Shown: positions 1-9,034, numbered from the stretch's first letter. The stretch: 64,000 bases of DNA from Catenovulum agarivorans YM01 (GCF_000281085.1 NZ_JH767525.1:151302-215301); one strand, 5' to 3'. Notes: generated by a model not told the origin, from the sequence alone. Translations and numbers: made by a program.

Positions 1-22
1 CTTGTAAGTAAATGACAAATAT

Positions 23-57
23 AAAAAAAGCGAAGCCTGAATTCAGAACTTCGCTTT
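23..57 (-). terminator. Intrinsic terminator after narK-type gene
   Basis: Arms 27-35 and 49-57 form a 9-bp stem (AAAGCGAAG/CTTCGCTTT) around a loop that contains the palindrome CTGAATTCAG. On the minus strand the stem runs into seven or more Ts. It lies about 35 bases past the transporter stop codon, so it should end the cobA-nirB-nirD-narK transcript. Confidence 0.8.
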
Positions 58-90
58 AACGGTTTTTAGTAAAAACTATTGTTTAAGTAA

Positions 91-1560
91 TTAGCTTACT
101 TTAATTAACTCAACTGAACCGTCTTCACGTACTTCTGCCATATGACCAGAAGGCTCTTCCATCAATAGTAGAGTTGCAAAACCTAATACGGCTGTTGCTG
201 CAATTACTAAGAAGAATGTTGAAGGTTCAACCATAGAGAAGATAGTTAAGTAAGTTACTGCACCAACGTTACCGTAAGCACCTGTCATACCAGCGATTTG
301 GCCAGTTAAACGACGCTTGATTAATGGTACTACCGCAAATACTGCACCTTCACCCGCTTGTACAAAGAATGAACATGCCATAGCCGCTACAACCGCTACC
401 CATACAGGCCATGTTGCATCAATTAAACTCATTACGAAATAACCTACTGCTAAACCAGCAGTTAAAATAAGTAATGTTTTCTTACGACCAAATTTATCAG
501 AGATTAAACCACCGCCCGGACGAGACATTAAGTTCATGAATGCGTAAGCAGAAGCAACCATACCAGCAACAACAGCTGATAAACCGAACGTTTCAGCGAA
601 GAATAAAGGTAACATAGAAACTACCGCTAATTCCGAACCGAAAGTTGCGAAATATAAGATGTTTAAAACAGCAACTTGCTTGAATTTATAACGTTGAATT
701 TCTGGAACTGGCTTAACAAAAATTTCGCGGTTAACATCGTATGCTTTGTATGTATCGATAACAAACAATAAAACTAGGCCAACGTAAGCTAACACAGCAG
801 CTGTTTCAGAGATCAAAGACACACCGTTTGGTGAAAGTTTCCAAGTTAACAATGCTAGTGCAAAGTACATTGGTAGTTTCATTACGATTAAGAATGCAAA
901 GTCACCTTTACTGGTTACTTCCATACCACCAATGTTTTTAGGGCGGAAATAAGTAGAACCTTTAGGTGTATCACTTACAGTATTGTAGTAAACGAAAGAC
1001 CAGAAAATACATAAAACACCAGTTGATGCAATTGCATATCTCCAACCGTCATCACCGCCAATCCATAAAGCTAATACAGGTAAAGTGAAAGAAGCAGCAG
1101 CTGAACCGAAGTTACCCCAACCACCATAAATACCTTCAGCAGTACCTAACTCATTGTGCGGGAACCATTCACTCACCATACGAATACCGATTACAAAACC
1201 AGCACCGATGAAACCTAACAATAGACGAGATAATGCTGCCATCTCGAACGTTGTCGAGAATGCGAACATAAAACATGGGAAAGCACAAAGAAATAATAAT
1301 GCAGAATAAACGCGACGAGGGCCGAATTTATCCGTCAACATACCAATAATGATACGAGCTGGAATAGTTAAAGCTACGTTTAAGATCAACAAGGTTTTTG
1401 CTTGAGCGGCTGTTAAACCTAAAGATTCTTTAATCGCGCCTAATAACGGAGCATGGTTAAACCAAACTACGAAAGTAATGAAGAATGCAATCCATGACAT
1501 ATGGAGTACTTTCATTTTCCCCTGCATAGAGAAAATATTAAACTTAGTGTCTTTATCCAC
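91..1560 (-). CDS. narK: MFS nitrate/nitrite transporter (NarK/NasA type)
   Basis: A 489-residue inner membrane protein of the major facilitator superfamily with about 12 hydrophobic segments, predicted to move nitrate and/or nitrite. Both glycine-rich nitrate signature stretches of the NarK family are visible: one near residues 140-160 ([16 protein letters not shown]) and one near residue 430 ([11 protein letters not shown]). A conserved arginine sits in [11 protein letters not shown]. The start is GTG, chosen because GAGGTG lies a few bases upstream. It is the last gene of the unit with nirD, nirB and cobA, so it probably imports nitrate or exports toxic nitrite during assimilation. Family assignment is firm; substrate and direction are inferred from context. 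Confidence 0.9.
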   Translation of the reverse strand: MDKDTKFNIFSMQGKMKVLHMSWIAFFITFVVWFNHAPLLGAIKESLGLTAAQAKTLLILNVALTIPARIIIGMLTDKFGPRRVYSALLFLCAFPCFMFAFSTTFEMAALSRLLLGFIGAGFVIGIRMVSEWFPHNELGTAEGIYGGWGNFGSAAASFTLPVLALWIGGDDGWRYAIASTGVLCIFWSFVYYNTVSDTPKGSTYFRPKNIGGMEVTSKGDFAFLIVMKLPMYFALALLTWKLSPNGVSLISETAAVLAYVGLVLLFVIDTYKAYDVNREIFVKPVPEIQRYKFKQVAVLNILYFATFGSELAVVSMLPLFFAETFGLSAVVAGMVASAYAFMNLMSRPGGGLISDKFGRKKTLLILTAGLAVGYFVMSLIDATWPVWVAVVAAMACSFFVQAGEGAVFAVVPLIKRRLTGQIAGMTGAYGNVGAVTYLTIFSMVEPSTFFLVIAATAVLGFATLLLMEEPSGHMAEVREDGSVELIKVS

Positions 1561-1594
1561 GTTTACACCTCAAAATTTTAAATTGAATTAGGTT

Positions 1595-1612
1595 GCCGAC
1601 CCGAAAGTCGGC
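1595..1612 (-). other. Intercistronic hairpin between nirD and narK
   Basis: GCCGAC and GTCGGC pair across a 6-base loop in the 88-base gap between nirD and the transporter. No T-run follows on the minus strand, so a processing or mRNA-stabilising hairpin is more likely than a terminator. A second 8-bp inverted repeat (TTGTTACT/AGTAACAA) spans 1613-1640. Confidence 0.4.
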
Positions 1613-1648
1613 TTGTTACTACTTAGAGGGTAAGTAACAAAAAAACGG

Positions 1649-1975
1649 TTACGCTTGTAACTGGACAACATCACCTTCAACTCGAATTGCATATGCTTTA
1701 ACAGAGTTTTCAGGTTCTTCTAAACACTCACCTGTTTCTAAACAGAAGTGTTGTTTGTATAAAGGAGAAGCAACAACTAGCTTACCTTTGATGTCACCAA
1801 CAATACCGCGCGATAAAACGTTCGCTTTACCAATCGGGTCGTAATTTGAAATGGCATATACTTTTTGCTCTTTTCCAACGCGGAAAATTGCTACTTGCTC
1901 TTGGTTGTGCAAAGCACATACACCTGTATTGGCTGCCAAATCGCTAAATTTACAAATATCTTTCCATTCGCTCAT
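1649..1975 (-). CDS. nirD: Nitrite reductase [NAD(P)H] small subunit
   Basis: A 108-residue protein starting MSEWKDICKFSDL. It has the length and Rieske-like fold pattern of NirD but lacks the Cys/His cluster ligands of true Rieske proteins, as NirD proteins do. It partners NirB in reducing nitrite to ammonium in the cytoplasm. The ATG at 1975 is chosen over a GTG nine bases upstream because AAGG sits 8 bases before the ATG and the GTG overlaps that site. It starts about 10 bases after the nirB stop codon, so the two are co-transcribed and probably translationally coupled. Confidence 0.92.
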   Translation of the reverse strand: MSEWKDICKFSDLAANTGVCALHNQEQVAIFRVGKEQKVYAISNYDPIGKANVLSRGIVGDIKGKLVVASPLYKQHFCLETGECLEEPENSVKAYAIRVEGDVVQLQA

Positions 1976-1985
1976 GTTCGTCACC

Positions 1986-4544
1986 TTAAACTAATTCAAC
2001 TGTTTCTATTTCTACACCTTTGGCCAACTTTTGACGCTCTTCGTCAGTTGCGATGCGGCCTTTGGCCTGACCACGCATTTCAACGTAAGCTAAGTTGTCA
2101 TCGGTTAAGTCTGAGTTAATAAAGTGAGCGAATCGTTTTAAGCGCTCTGGGCTATTTAATGTTTTCTTCCACTCACATTCGTAAGTGTCGATAACACGTG
2201 CCATATCTGCTTCTAATTCTTCACAGATACCTAATTTGTCTTCAACGATAACTTCATGTAAATACTCGATACCACCTTCTAAGTTATCCATCCATACAGA
2301 AGTACGTTGTAACTTGTCTGCTGTGCGGCAATAGAACATAAAGAAGCGGTCGATATATTTGATTAATGTTTCATCGTCGAGATCTTGCGCGAATAAGTCT
2401 GCATGACGCGGTTTCATACCACCGTTACCACATAGATATAAGTTCCAACCTTTATCAGTTGCAATTACACCTACGTCTTTACCTTGTGCTTCAGCACATT
2501 CACGGGTACAGCCTGAAACAGCCATTTTTAATTTGTGTGGAGAACGTAAACCTTTGTAACGCATCTCTAAGTTAACGGCCATTGAAACTGAGTCCAACAT
2601 ACCGTAACGACACCAAGTAGAACCAACACAAGACTTAACTGTACGTAATGATTTACCGTAAGCGTGACCAGTTTCGAAACCAGCTTCTACTAAACGTTCC
2701 CAAATTGGTGGAAGTTCATGTAATTGAGCACCGAAGAAATCGATACGCTGACCACCAGTAATTTTGGTATATAAACCAAAGTCACGGCCTACTTCACCTA
2801 AAACAATTAATTGCTCAGGGGTAATTTCACCACCTGCAATACGAGGAACAACAGAGTAAGTTCCGTCACGTTGCATATTAGCTAAGAAAATATCATTGGT
2901 GTCTTGTAAACCAATATGCTTGTCATCCAATACATATTCGTTCCAATGTGTTGCTAACATTGAACCAATTGCAGGTTTACAAATTTCACAACCATGACCT
3001 TGACCGTGTGATTCTAATAATTCATCAAAAGATTTGATGCCTTTAACACGGATAATGTCGAAGATTTCTTGACGTGTATAAGAGAAATGTTCACAAAGGC
3101 TGTCATCAACCTCAACACCCATTTCAGTTAAAGCAGCGTTCATAACTTGCGTTGTCATAGCGGCACAACCACCACAACCAGTTACCGCTTTAGTGCATGA
3201 TTTAATACCAGATAAATCAGTACAACCGCCTTTAACTGCTTCAAAAATATCGCCTTTTGTTACGTCATGACACGAACAAATTTGCGCACTGTCAGGTAAT
3301 GCATCGACACCTAAGGCCGGAGCCGCACCATCGATAGACGGTAAAATTAAGGCTTCTGGCGAACCAGGGATTTCGATGTCACCTAACATCATTTGCAATA
3401 AGTTACCGTAGGCTTCTACATCACCTACCAATACAGCGCCAATTACTTTTTTGTTGTCAGCAGATACAACTAAACGTTTGTAAACACCAGCGTGGCCGTC
3501 TGAATATGTATAGCTTAAACAACCAGGGGTACGTGCTTGAGCATCACCGATACTTGCAACATCAACACCTAATAATTTAAGTTTGGTACTCATATCAGCG
3601 CCTTCAAACGCTAGATCACCACCTGTGATGTGCGAAACTGCCACTTTAGCCATGTTGTAACCTGGGGCTACTAGACCATAGATTTTGCCATCCCACAAAG
3701 CACATTCACCAATTGCGTAAACGTCTTTAGCAGAAGTTAAACAGTTGTTGTCGATAACGATACCACCACGAGGACCGATTTCGATATCAAACTGACGCGC
3801 TAACTCGTCTTGTGGACGAATACCAGCAGAGAATAAAATTACATCTGTCTCAATGTGGCTACCGTCAGCAAAATTCATGCGGTAACGGCAAGTTTCACCA
3901 GCTACAATCTCAGTGGTATTTTTTTCAGTGTGAACACTTACACCTAAAGCTTCAATTTTTGAACGAAGCAGCTGACCGCCACCTTCATCCAACTGAACAG
4001 CCATCAAGCGAGGTGCAAATTCAACAACGTGAGTTTCTAAACCTAAGTTTTTAAGTGCGTTTGCAGCTTCTAAGCCTAATAAACCACCACCAACTACAAC
4101 ACCGACTTTACTAACTTTAGCTGAAGCAGTCATGCCTTCTAAGTCTTCGATGGTACGGTAAACCAAACAATGCTCTTGGTCTTTACCTGGGATTGGTGGC
4201 ACAAATGGATATGAGCCCGTTGCTAAGATTAGTTTGTCGTAAGATTCTTCACGACCACTTGCTGTGACGACTTTTTTGTTAGCGTGATCAATGTTAACGA
4301 CCTTGTCACTTACAATAAAACGGACGCCGTTTTCATCATAATAATCAGGAGACGTCAGCATTAACTCATCTACTGTTTTACCAGCAAAGTAATATGAAAG
4401 CTGTACACGGTCATATGCTAGACGCGGCTCTTCGGAAAAAGTAACTACTTCGTATTGGTCGTAATCCGGGTGTTCAATCATATTTTCGATGAACTTGTGA
4501 CCCACCATACCATTACCAACAACAATAATTTTTTGCTTGCTCAT
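1986..4544 (-). CDS. nirB: Nitrite reductase [NAD(P)H] large subunit
   Basis: An 852-residue siroheme-dependent assimilatory nitrite reductase of normal family length. Domains in order: an N-terminal FAD/NAD(P) disulfide-reductase-type module beginning with a GxGxxG-like motif (VVGNGMVGHKF); a BFD-like [2Fe-2S] domain with four cysteines near 422-460 (CSCHDVTKGD... CGGC); ferredoxin-like repeats; and the siroheme/[4Fe-4S] domain with CVGSTWC near 637 and CTREC near 677. It reduces nitrite to ammonium with six electrons from NAD(P)H. Start ATG follows GAGGG. It lies 13 bases downstream of cobA, whose product helps make its siroheme, and just ahead of nirD. Confidence 0.96.
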   Translation of the reverse strand: MSKQKIIVVGNGMVGHKFIENMIEHPDYDQYEVVTFSEEPRLAYDRVQLSYYFAGKTVDELMLTSPDYYDENGVRFIVSDKVVNIDHANKKVVTASGREESYDKLILATGSYPFVPPIPGKDQEHCLVYRTIEDLEGMTASAKVSKVGVVVGGGLLGLEAANALKNLGLETHVVEFAPRLMAVQLDEGGGQLLRSKIEALGVSVHTEKNTTEIVAGETCRYRMNFADGSHIETDVILFSAGIRPQDELARQFDIEIGPRGGIVIDNNCLTSAKDVYAIGECALWDGKIYGLVAPGYNMAKVAVSHITGGDLAFEGADMSTKLKLLGVDVASIGDAQARTPGCLSYTYSDGHAGVYKRLVVSADNKKVIGAVLVGDVEAYGNLLQMMLGDIEIPGSPEALILPSIDGAAPALGVDALPDSAQICSCHDVTKGDIFEAVKGGCTDLSGIKSCTKAVTGCGGCAAMTTQVMNAALTEMGVEVDDSLCEHFSYTRQEIFDIIRVKGIKSFDELLESHGQGHGCEICKPAIGSMLATHWNEYVLDDKHIGLQDTNDIFLANMQRDGTYSVVPRIAGGEITPEQLIVLGEVGRDFGLYTKITGGQRIDFFGAQLHELPPIWERLVEAGFETGHAYGKSLRTVKSCVGSTWCRYGMLDSVSMAVNLEMRYKGLRSPHKLKMAVSGCTRECAEAQGKDVGVIATDKGWNLYLCGNGGMKPRHADLFAQDLDDETLIKYIDRFFMFYCRTADKLQRTSVWMDNLEGGIEYLHEVIVEDKLGICEELEADMARVIDTYECEWKKTLNSPERLKRFAHFINSDLTDDNLAYVEMRGQAKGRIATDEERQKLAKGVEIETVELV

Positions 4545-4557
4545 TATTTACCCTCTA

Positions 4558-5361
4558 TTAAGCTGACAACTGCGTCCATTCAGAATTTTCACTGGTCAGT
4601 TGTCCAAACCAATGAAGTGATTCTGCTAATTCAACCACTTGACCAACAACCACTAACGTAGGAGTTTGCAACTTATGTTGCTTAGCCAATTGCTCTAAAT
4701 TAGACACTGTCCCTGTAAATACTCTTTGCTCTTTGCGGCAACCATTTTCAATCAGCGCTGCTGGTGTGTCAGCTGCCAAACCGTGAGCAACAAGCTGCTG
4801 GTGAATTTCCGGCAACTTGCTTAATCCCATATAAAATACCAAAGTGTGATTAAGACGAGCTAAAGCTTGCCAATCAATGTTCAACGTTTTTTCTGCATGT
4901 GCAGTTACGAAAGTACAAGCTTGTGATAGACCACGATGCGTAACTGGAATACCTGAGTAACTTGCTGCACCAATACCTGAAGTAACACCTGGCACAACTT
5001 CAACTTCAATTCCAGCTTGCTTGAGCACTAACATTTCTTCGCCACCGCGACCAAATACAAACGGGTCGCCGCCTTTTAAACGACAAATGTTAAAGCCTTT
5101 TAGTGCTTTTTCGATGAGAAGTTCGTTTAGCTTTTCTTGTGGAATGCAATGATTGCCCATTGCTTTACCAACATAAAAAGCGGGAGTAGAGGCAGGAAAC
5201 AAGCTGCGAATATCTTCACTAACCAAACGGTCGTATAAAATAATATCAGCTGTTTGAATACATCTGAGCGCCTTAATAGTGAGCAAATCTGCATCACCCG
5301 GACCGGCACCTACCAGAGAGACTTTACCAACACCACTGTCTTGTTTTACTAACTTAAACAT
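4558..5361 (-). CDS. cobA: Uroporphyrinogen-III C-methyltransferase (siroheme synthesis)
   Basis: A 267-residue SAM-dependent tetrapyrrole methylase, the size of stand-alone CobA/SUMT rather than the fused CysG. VGAGPGDADLLTIKA near residue 17 and GGDPFVFGRGGEE near residue 90 are the two diagnostic motifs. It converts uroporphyrinogen III to precorrin-2, the first committed step to siroheme, which NirB needs. First gene of the cobA-nirB-nirD-narK unit. The ribosome binding site is weak (only AAAG directly before ATG). Expression is probably set by the sigma-54-type promoter about 40 bases upstream. Confidence 0.93.
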   Translation of the reverse strand: MFKLVKQDSGVGKVSLVGAGPGDADLLTIKALRCIQTADIILYDRLVSEDIRSLFPASTPAFYVGKAMGNHCIPQEKLNELLIEKALKGFNICRLKGGDPFVFGRGGEEMLVLKQAGIEVEVVPGVTSGIGAASYSGIPVTHRGLSQACTFVTAHAEKTLNIDWQALARLNHTLVFYMGLSKLPEIHQQLVAHGLAADTPAALIENGCRKEQRVFTGTVSNLEQLAKQHKLQTPTLVVVGQVVELAESLHWFGQLTSENSEWTQLSA

Positions 5362-5399
5362 CTTTGCACAAGCTGAGTAACTAAATCGATAACCTTAAA

Positions 5400-5417
5400 A
5401 TGCAAGAGTAATGCCAA
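5400..5417 (-). promoter_or_regulatory. Sigma-54-type promoter of cobA-nirBD-narK
   Basis: The minus strand reads TTGGCATTACTCTTGCAT. The GG and GC doublets are exactly 10 bases apart and the -24 TTGGCA and -12 TTGCA blocks are both well kept. Predicted transcription start is near 5390, giving a leader of about 29 nt with no obvious attenuator. RpoN dependence fits nitrogen assimilation. This is a motif match only. Confidence 0.65.
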
Positions 5418-5564
5418 ACAACAAAAAATCATTATTTAGTTTCGTTACTCAATGATTTACTTAGCTTTTTTATTTAAAAGACTTGATGTAAACCAATATT
5501 TAAAGACAACCTTGCCTAGATAACCCTTGCGTTATTGGGTCTATTTCACTTTTTAGAAGCATGT

Positions 5565-5579
5565 TGCACTATTAGTGCA
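5565..5579. promoter_or_regulatory. NtrC-like palindrome upstream of cobA
   Basis: TGCACTATTAGTGCA is a perfect 7-1-7 palindrome about 170 bases upstream of the -12 element. A second site at 5621-5637 (AGCACCAAAAAAGTGCA) has the GCAC-N7-GTGC spacing of classical NtrC sites, while this one has N5. Distance and pairing suit a sigma-54 enhancer. The activator is inferred. Confidence 0.5.
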
Positions 5580-5649
5580 CCCAAATAGACCAAATCAATA
5601 CCATAAATACCTTTTTGCAAAGCACCAAAAAAGTGCAACCTTAGTTAGC

Positions 5650-5682
5650 AAAAAAGTAAACAGCAGCCTAAGCTGCTGTTTA
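5650..5682 (-). terminator. Intrinsic terminator of the porin gene
   Basis: An 11-bp perfect stem (TAAACAGCAGC at 5657-5667 with GCTGCTGTTTA at 5672-5682) and a 4-base loop are followed on the minus strand by C and six Ts. It separates the porin gene from the cobA unit, which therefore needs its own promoter. Confidence 0.88.
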
Positions 5683-5728
5683 TAAGGAATAATCCTTGTT
5701 GTTATTCAACTTTCCTTAATGGTAATTT

Positions 5729-6925
5729 TTAGAAGCTGGTTTCAACCCAAATCCATAAACGATCAGTGTCTGCGTAAGAACCATCTTTAGCACTATAAGT
5801 CGCATATTTCAGACCTGTGGTGTAAGAGCCAAATTTAGTTGCTGCAACAAAGTCAATTTCATCACCATAATCTAATGAACCTTCATCCGAATCAAAGGTA
5901 TGGTAGAAAGCTTTTAGTGCAACACCACCAACTTTGGTGCCAACAAATGCGTAAGTATCAACCAAACCCATACCTGTTGCTGGAGAGTTAAAGGTATGAC
6001 CCAAGAACACATCGGCAAAGCCATTGAACTTATGCAAAGTTGCTAATGGGGTTATAAAATGCCCATTACCATCATCTGAACCTAAAGTTTCTTGACCAAC
6101 TTTCACTGTGAAACCTGAGAAGGTAGCACCTAGTTCTAACGATAAGTAGCTAGTATCTATATCAAGTGTTTTGTTGTCTTGAACTGCGTATTCAGCCGAG
6201 TAAGAAAACTTAACATCACCGCCTGTCGCGCCTGTAAAACTAACACCGTAAGTATCCACTTCTTGAGTTGCTTCTGGGGCAATTTGATAACCATAAGCTA
6301 CAGCTTTACCAAAACCAGTATCGTAAGATAAATTAACTAAGATAGTATCTGCATCAACATCTCTCACTTCACCAAAGATACGGTTGTGCTTGTATACATA
6401 TGCAAGAGTTGCATTGAAATCACCTGATTTGAAACCAACATTCAACGCATCGAAGGTTTGTCTATCTTGTCTCCAACCAACATGACCAATGTGACGGTGA
6501 CCATCTAAAGTAATAACTTGACGGCCTAATTTTGCTGAAAAGCCACCATTAGCATAGGCAATATATGCTTGCTCCAATTCGGTAAATTCAGGGTCTGATA
6601 TTTCTGCTTTGCCTTTATTTACACCAGCAAGTGCAGTGTTGTAATCATCTTCACCTAATACTTGACGATTATCTTCAAACTCAACTAGAGCTGAAAAACC
6701 AGACACAGCAGCGGTTTTAAAACCAAGGCGCGTACGGAAAGTCAACGCACTTCCATCAGTTGCACCAATTTCAGCATCTTCGTAACGTAAACGAAAATCG
6801 CCAAAAGCAGTACCTTCTTTGAAAGCTGTTGCTAATGAATCTGCAGCCATTGCAGAGGTAGACATAAATCCAGCGCTTAATACAGATGCTAGAGTTAATG
6901 CTAGTTTAGATTTTTTAAGTTCCAT
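5729..6925 (-). CDS. Outer membrane porin-like beta-barrel protein
   Basis: A 398-residue protein with a clear Sec signal peptide (cleavage after STSAMA), alternating amphipathic strands rich in Tyr, Gly and Asp, and a terminal aromatic residue (ETSF), as in Gram-negative outer membrane barrels. An alginate-export-like or general porin family is the best guess. It lies inside the nitrate cluster, between the TrpD2-like gene and cobA, but with its own promoter and terminator, so a role in letting nitrate cross the outer membrane is plausible and unproven. Start ATG follows GGGAG at good spacing. Confidence 0.75.
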   Translation of the reverse strand: MELKKSKLALTLASVLSAGFMSTSAMAADSLATAFKEGTAFGDFRLRYEDAEIGATDGSALTFRTRLGFKTAAVSGFSALVEFEDNRQVLGEDDYNTALAGVNKGKAEISDPEFTELEQAYIAYANGGFSAKLGRQVITLDGHRHIGHVGWRQDRQTFDALNVGFKSGDFNATLAYVYKHNRIFGEVRDVDADTILVNLSYDTGFGKAVAYGYQIAPEATQEVDTYGVSFTGATGGDVKFSYSAEYAVQDNKTLDIDTSYLSLELGATFSGFTVKVGQETLGSDDGNGHFITPLATLHKFNGFADVFLGHTFNSPATGMGLVDTYAFVGTKVGGVALKAFYHTFDSDEGSLDYGDEIDFVAATKFGSYTTGLKYATYSAKDGSYADTDRLWIWVETSF

Positions 6926-6996
6926 AGGTCACTCCCAAATAACAATATAAAAAATTCGTTTCTTGAAAGTGATGCTGGATGCTCAGACGCAGGACT

Positions 6997-7026
6997 AGAT
7001 TAAGTGATTTAGGTTTAGCCTGTCAA
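6997..7026 (-). promoter_or_regulatory. Sigma-70-type promoter of the porin gene
   Basis: The minus strand carries TTGACA, 18 bases, then TAATCT, followed by a leader of about 65 nt to the porin ATG. The -35 is a perfect match. It differs from the sigma-54-type promoters of the neighbouring nitrate genes. Confidence 0.55.
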
Positions 7027-7070
7027 CATATTTTTAGATAATTTATTTTATTTTTCAAACACTTAAAGAT

Positions 7071-7109
7071 AAAAAAAAGAGAAGGAGCGCTGGCCAACTG
7101 ACCAGCGCT
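7071..7109 (-). terminator. Probable terminator of the TrpD2-like gene
   Basis: AGCGCTGG (7086-7093) pairs with CCAGCGCT (7102-7109). Eight Ts follow on the minus strand, but only after a 7-base purine/pyrimidine gap, so it may be leaky. Confidence 0.6.
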
Positions 7110-7134
7110 TGGTAGGAATGAATTTGCTAATATT

Positions 7135-8124
7135 TTAGCCTAGTGGCCAAGTTGCACTTCTGTGCTGCCAAATATCTTTAGCTCGTTGTATCGCCTCTTC
7201 AACCGTAGCTACTGCATCGGTTGTTAATAAAAATATCGCTAATGTGCCAATTACAGCTTGTTCTGCATAGTTGTTATCAACTTGATTCAACCAGACTTGT
7301 TGTAATTGCGCCAAATCTAACTCTCTTGGTTTGATTTGCCAGTTTTCCAACAAAGCAGGCATTTTAAGCTCGCCTTTTTGACCTTGCTTAAAATAATGTA
7401 ATGTAACTTCTCGCTCTGGGTTAAACTCAACTTCACCGCCTTCCCCACGAAAGCACACTACACTTGCATCATTGCACATTTGTGCTGCATCAACATGACG
7501 TATATCAAAGTTTCTGTGATGTACACCATGCAAACTGTGTTTTGCTTTACTAGGATTCAACATTCGTGCCAATGTGTTAGCAGCTGAACGCAAACCAAAT
7601 AAAGCACGTAATTGAATGAGTTTATCCAGTGGTTTGTTTAAATCTGCCAACTCTACATAACAAAAACCAAACTTATTTAGCTGTTGCTCTGCACTTTGTT
7701 TGTTTGTAGCGGGCTCGATACCAAAAAATTGCAGTGCTTCTTTTACATATAAGCGCTGTGACTCTGGTTCAGCCGTGCCATGAATAAAGACTCTGCGCCC
7801 TGATTGTGCAAATGCCATAACAGCCAATAAAAACCAAGGTAAATGACGGCGTTTACCTGCGTAACAACCTAAGTCCAAATCAATATTTAGTTCAGTAAAT
7901 TCGCTTTGCACTGTTGTACGACATGCTTCTACAAAACCTGCGAGTTCTTCGGCGGTTTCTTCACGCACACGCATTAACATTAAAAATGCGCCAAGTTGTT
8001 CTGGACTCACTTTGTCTTCTAACATTTGTTGCATTGCATCAAATGCTTGTTCTTTATTGAGCAACTCACCTGCCCTTTGCCCACGGCCAACCATTTTTAT
8101 GTATTGTTTAAATTCTGTTTGCAT
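7135..8124 (-). CDS. TrpD2/YbiB-like phosphoribosyltransferase-fold protein
   Basis: A 329-residue protein with the two-domain layout of the anthranilate phosphoribosyltransferase fold: an N-terminal helical domain (GELLNKEQAFDAMQQML, LGAFLMLMRVREETAEELAGF) and a larger C-terminal domain. The PRPP-binding glycine motif of true TrpD is replaced by GCYAGKRRHLPWF, as in the YbiB/TrpD2 group, so tryptophan synthesis is unlikely. E. coli YbiB is a nucleic-acid-binding member. The ATG at 8124 is chosen because GAGG precedes it; an upstream TTG has no support. It sits between nasA and the porin. Its role in nitrate use is unknown. Confidence 0.75.
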   Translation of the reverse strand: MQTEFKQYIKMVGRGQRAGELLNKEQAFDAMQQMLEDKVSPEQLGAFLMLMRVREETAEELAGFVEACRTTVQSEFTELNIDLDLGCYAGKRRHLPWFLLAVMAFAQSGRRVFIHGTAEPESQRLYVKEALQFFGIEPATNKQSAEQQLNKFGFCYVELADLNKPLDKLIQLRALFGLRSAANTLARMLNPSKAKHSLHGVHHRNFDIRHVDAAQMCNDASVVCFRGEGGEVEFNPEREVTLHYFKQGQKGELKMPALLENWQIKPRELDLAQLQQVWLNQVDNNYAEQAVIGTLAIFLLTTDAVATVEEAIQRAKDIWQHRSATWPLG

Positions 8125-8283
8125 AGCTAACCTCAATTAAGTCTGTGCGTTTGTTGGGTATTTTACGTCAATGGACGTGCAAAAGTAGAGCTTATGTGTG
8201 AGTTTTTTAAGCTTACGGTTTCGTAATGAGTTTCCATGTTTGCCAACAATCCATATCGCTTCAATGTTGGTGCAACTATGCTC

Positions 8284-8531
8284 ATAAGGTAAATGGGGAA
8301 TCTCTCACAAAAACGTGTCGCGTTGCTTAAAGTATGTGCAAAACAAACCATAAGGTCGATGGAGTATTACGTCCAAAATGAGGCAATTTAGACATGTTAG
8401 CGGACATTCATCCTGAAGCTGAGTCCTGTCGCCGTCCATGGCTCCACCTCATTCAGCTGCGAAGCGGTGCTTCGGTCTTCATTCGCCCCTATCTTTTGAA
8501 GTTTTGTCCGCAACACATCCATCCGCCTTAT
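8284..8531. repeat. Degenerate copy of the dispersed inverted-repeat element, with an inner 66-bp module
   Basis: The left arm near 8284-8315 (ATAAGGTAAATGG, then a CTCACAAAAACG block) and the right arm near 8497-8531 (GAAGTTTTG, then CCATCCGCCTTAT) match the arms of the cloverleaf element at 8920-9034 but are further apart. A 66-base module with its own CGAAGC/GCTTCG hairpin lies between them. No convincing gene: small reading frames here owe their length to the repeat. Confidence 0.5.
8425..8490 (+). repeat. 66-bp dispersed repeat module, copy 1
   Basis: Matches the reverse complement of 62511-62576 along its full 66 bases with roughly eight differences. It contains the conserved blocks CCTGTCGCCGTCC, TGGCTCCACCTCAT and GCGAAGCGGTGCTTCGG; the last folds as a short hairpin. 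Confidence 0.75.
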
Positions 8532-8919
8532 TCGCATGTGGTGTTGCGGCTAAAACTTATCGGTGCAACGTCAGCTAAATTTATGCAGTTTTCTGATGAA
8601 TGAGCGGTACTCAAAGTTTTTTAGTTGAATTCTTTCGATTGGTTCACTAACGCAAGCTTAGTTTGCGCGTTAGTAAAGCACTGTTTGTTAGTCCCCGACT
8701 CCGACAAATATTTGTCTCGATAGGTTGAATTTGATACGTAATGTTGAACCTAATTTTTGTTCATATCACGTATTCAGATCTGCCTGAGTACTCTCTACAA
8801 AAGAGTGAAGCATAGGTTCGGAAGCATGTATATATTTTACTGTTCATCAAAAATATGTTCACGGTCACGTTGTTTTTCTAGGTATATAAGACAACGATAG
8901 TACAGCAACAACAATCAGA

Positions 8920-9034
8920 AATAAGGTGGATGGGTGTGTCTCGAGCAAAACTTCACAAAACAGGGATGTTTTGTGCGAGCGAGCCACGGACGGCCTTGAA
9001 GCGTTTTTGCGAGAGATTCCCCATTTACCTTATT
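8920..9034 (-). repeat. Cloverleaf-like inverted-repeat element, copy 1
   Basis: The outer arms AATAAGGTGGATGGG (left) and CCCCATTTACCTTATT (right) pair imperfectly. Inside are two hairpins. One is CACAAAAC/GTTTTGTG around a 6-base loop that reads ATCCCT on the minus strand. The other is a GCC/GGC stem around GTCCGT. Same architecture as 19774-19916 and 62312-62413. The whole gap 8125-9151 has no convincing gene. Confidence 0.65.

Noticed and set aside
1613-1640. TTGTTACT/AGTAACAA stem as terminator after nirD
   Set aside because: On the minus strand no T-run follows the stem, and the transporter gene downstream is expected to be co-transcribed.
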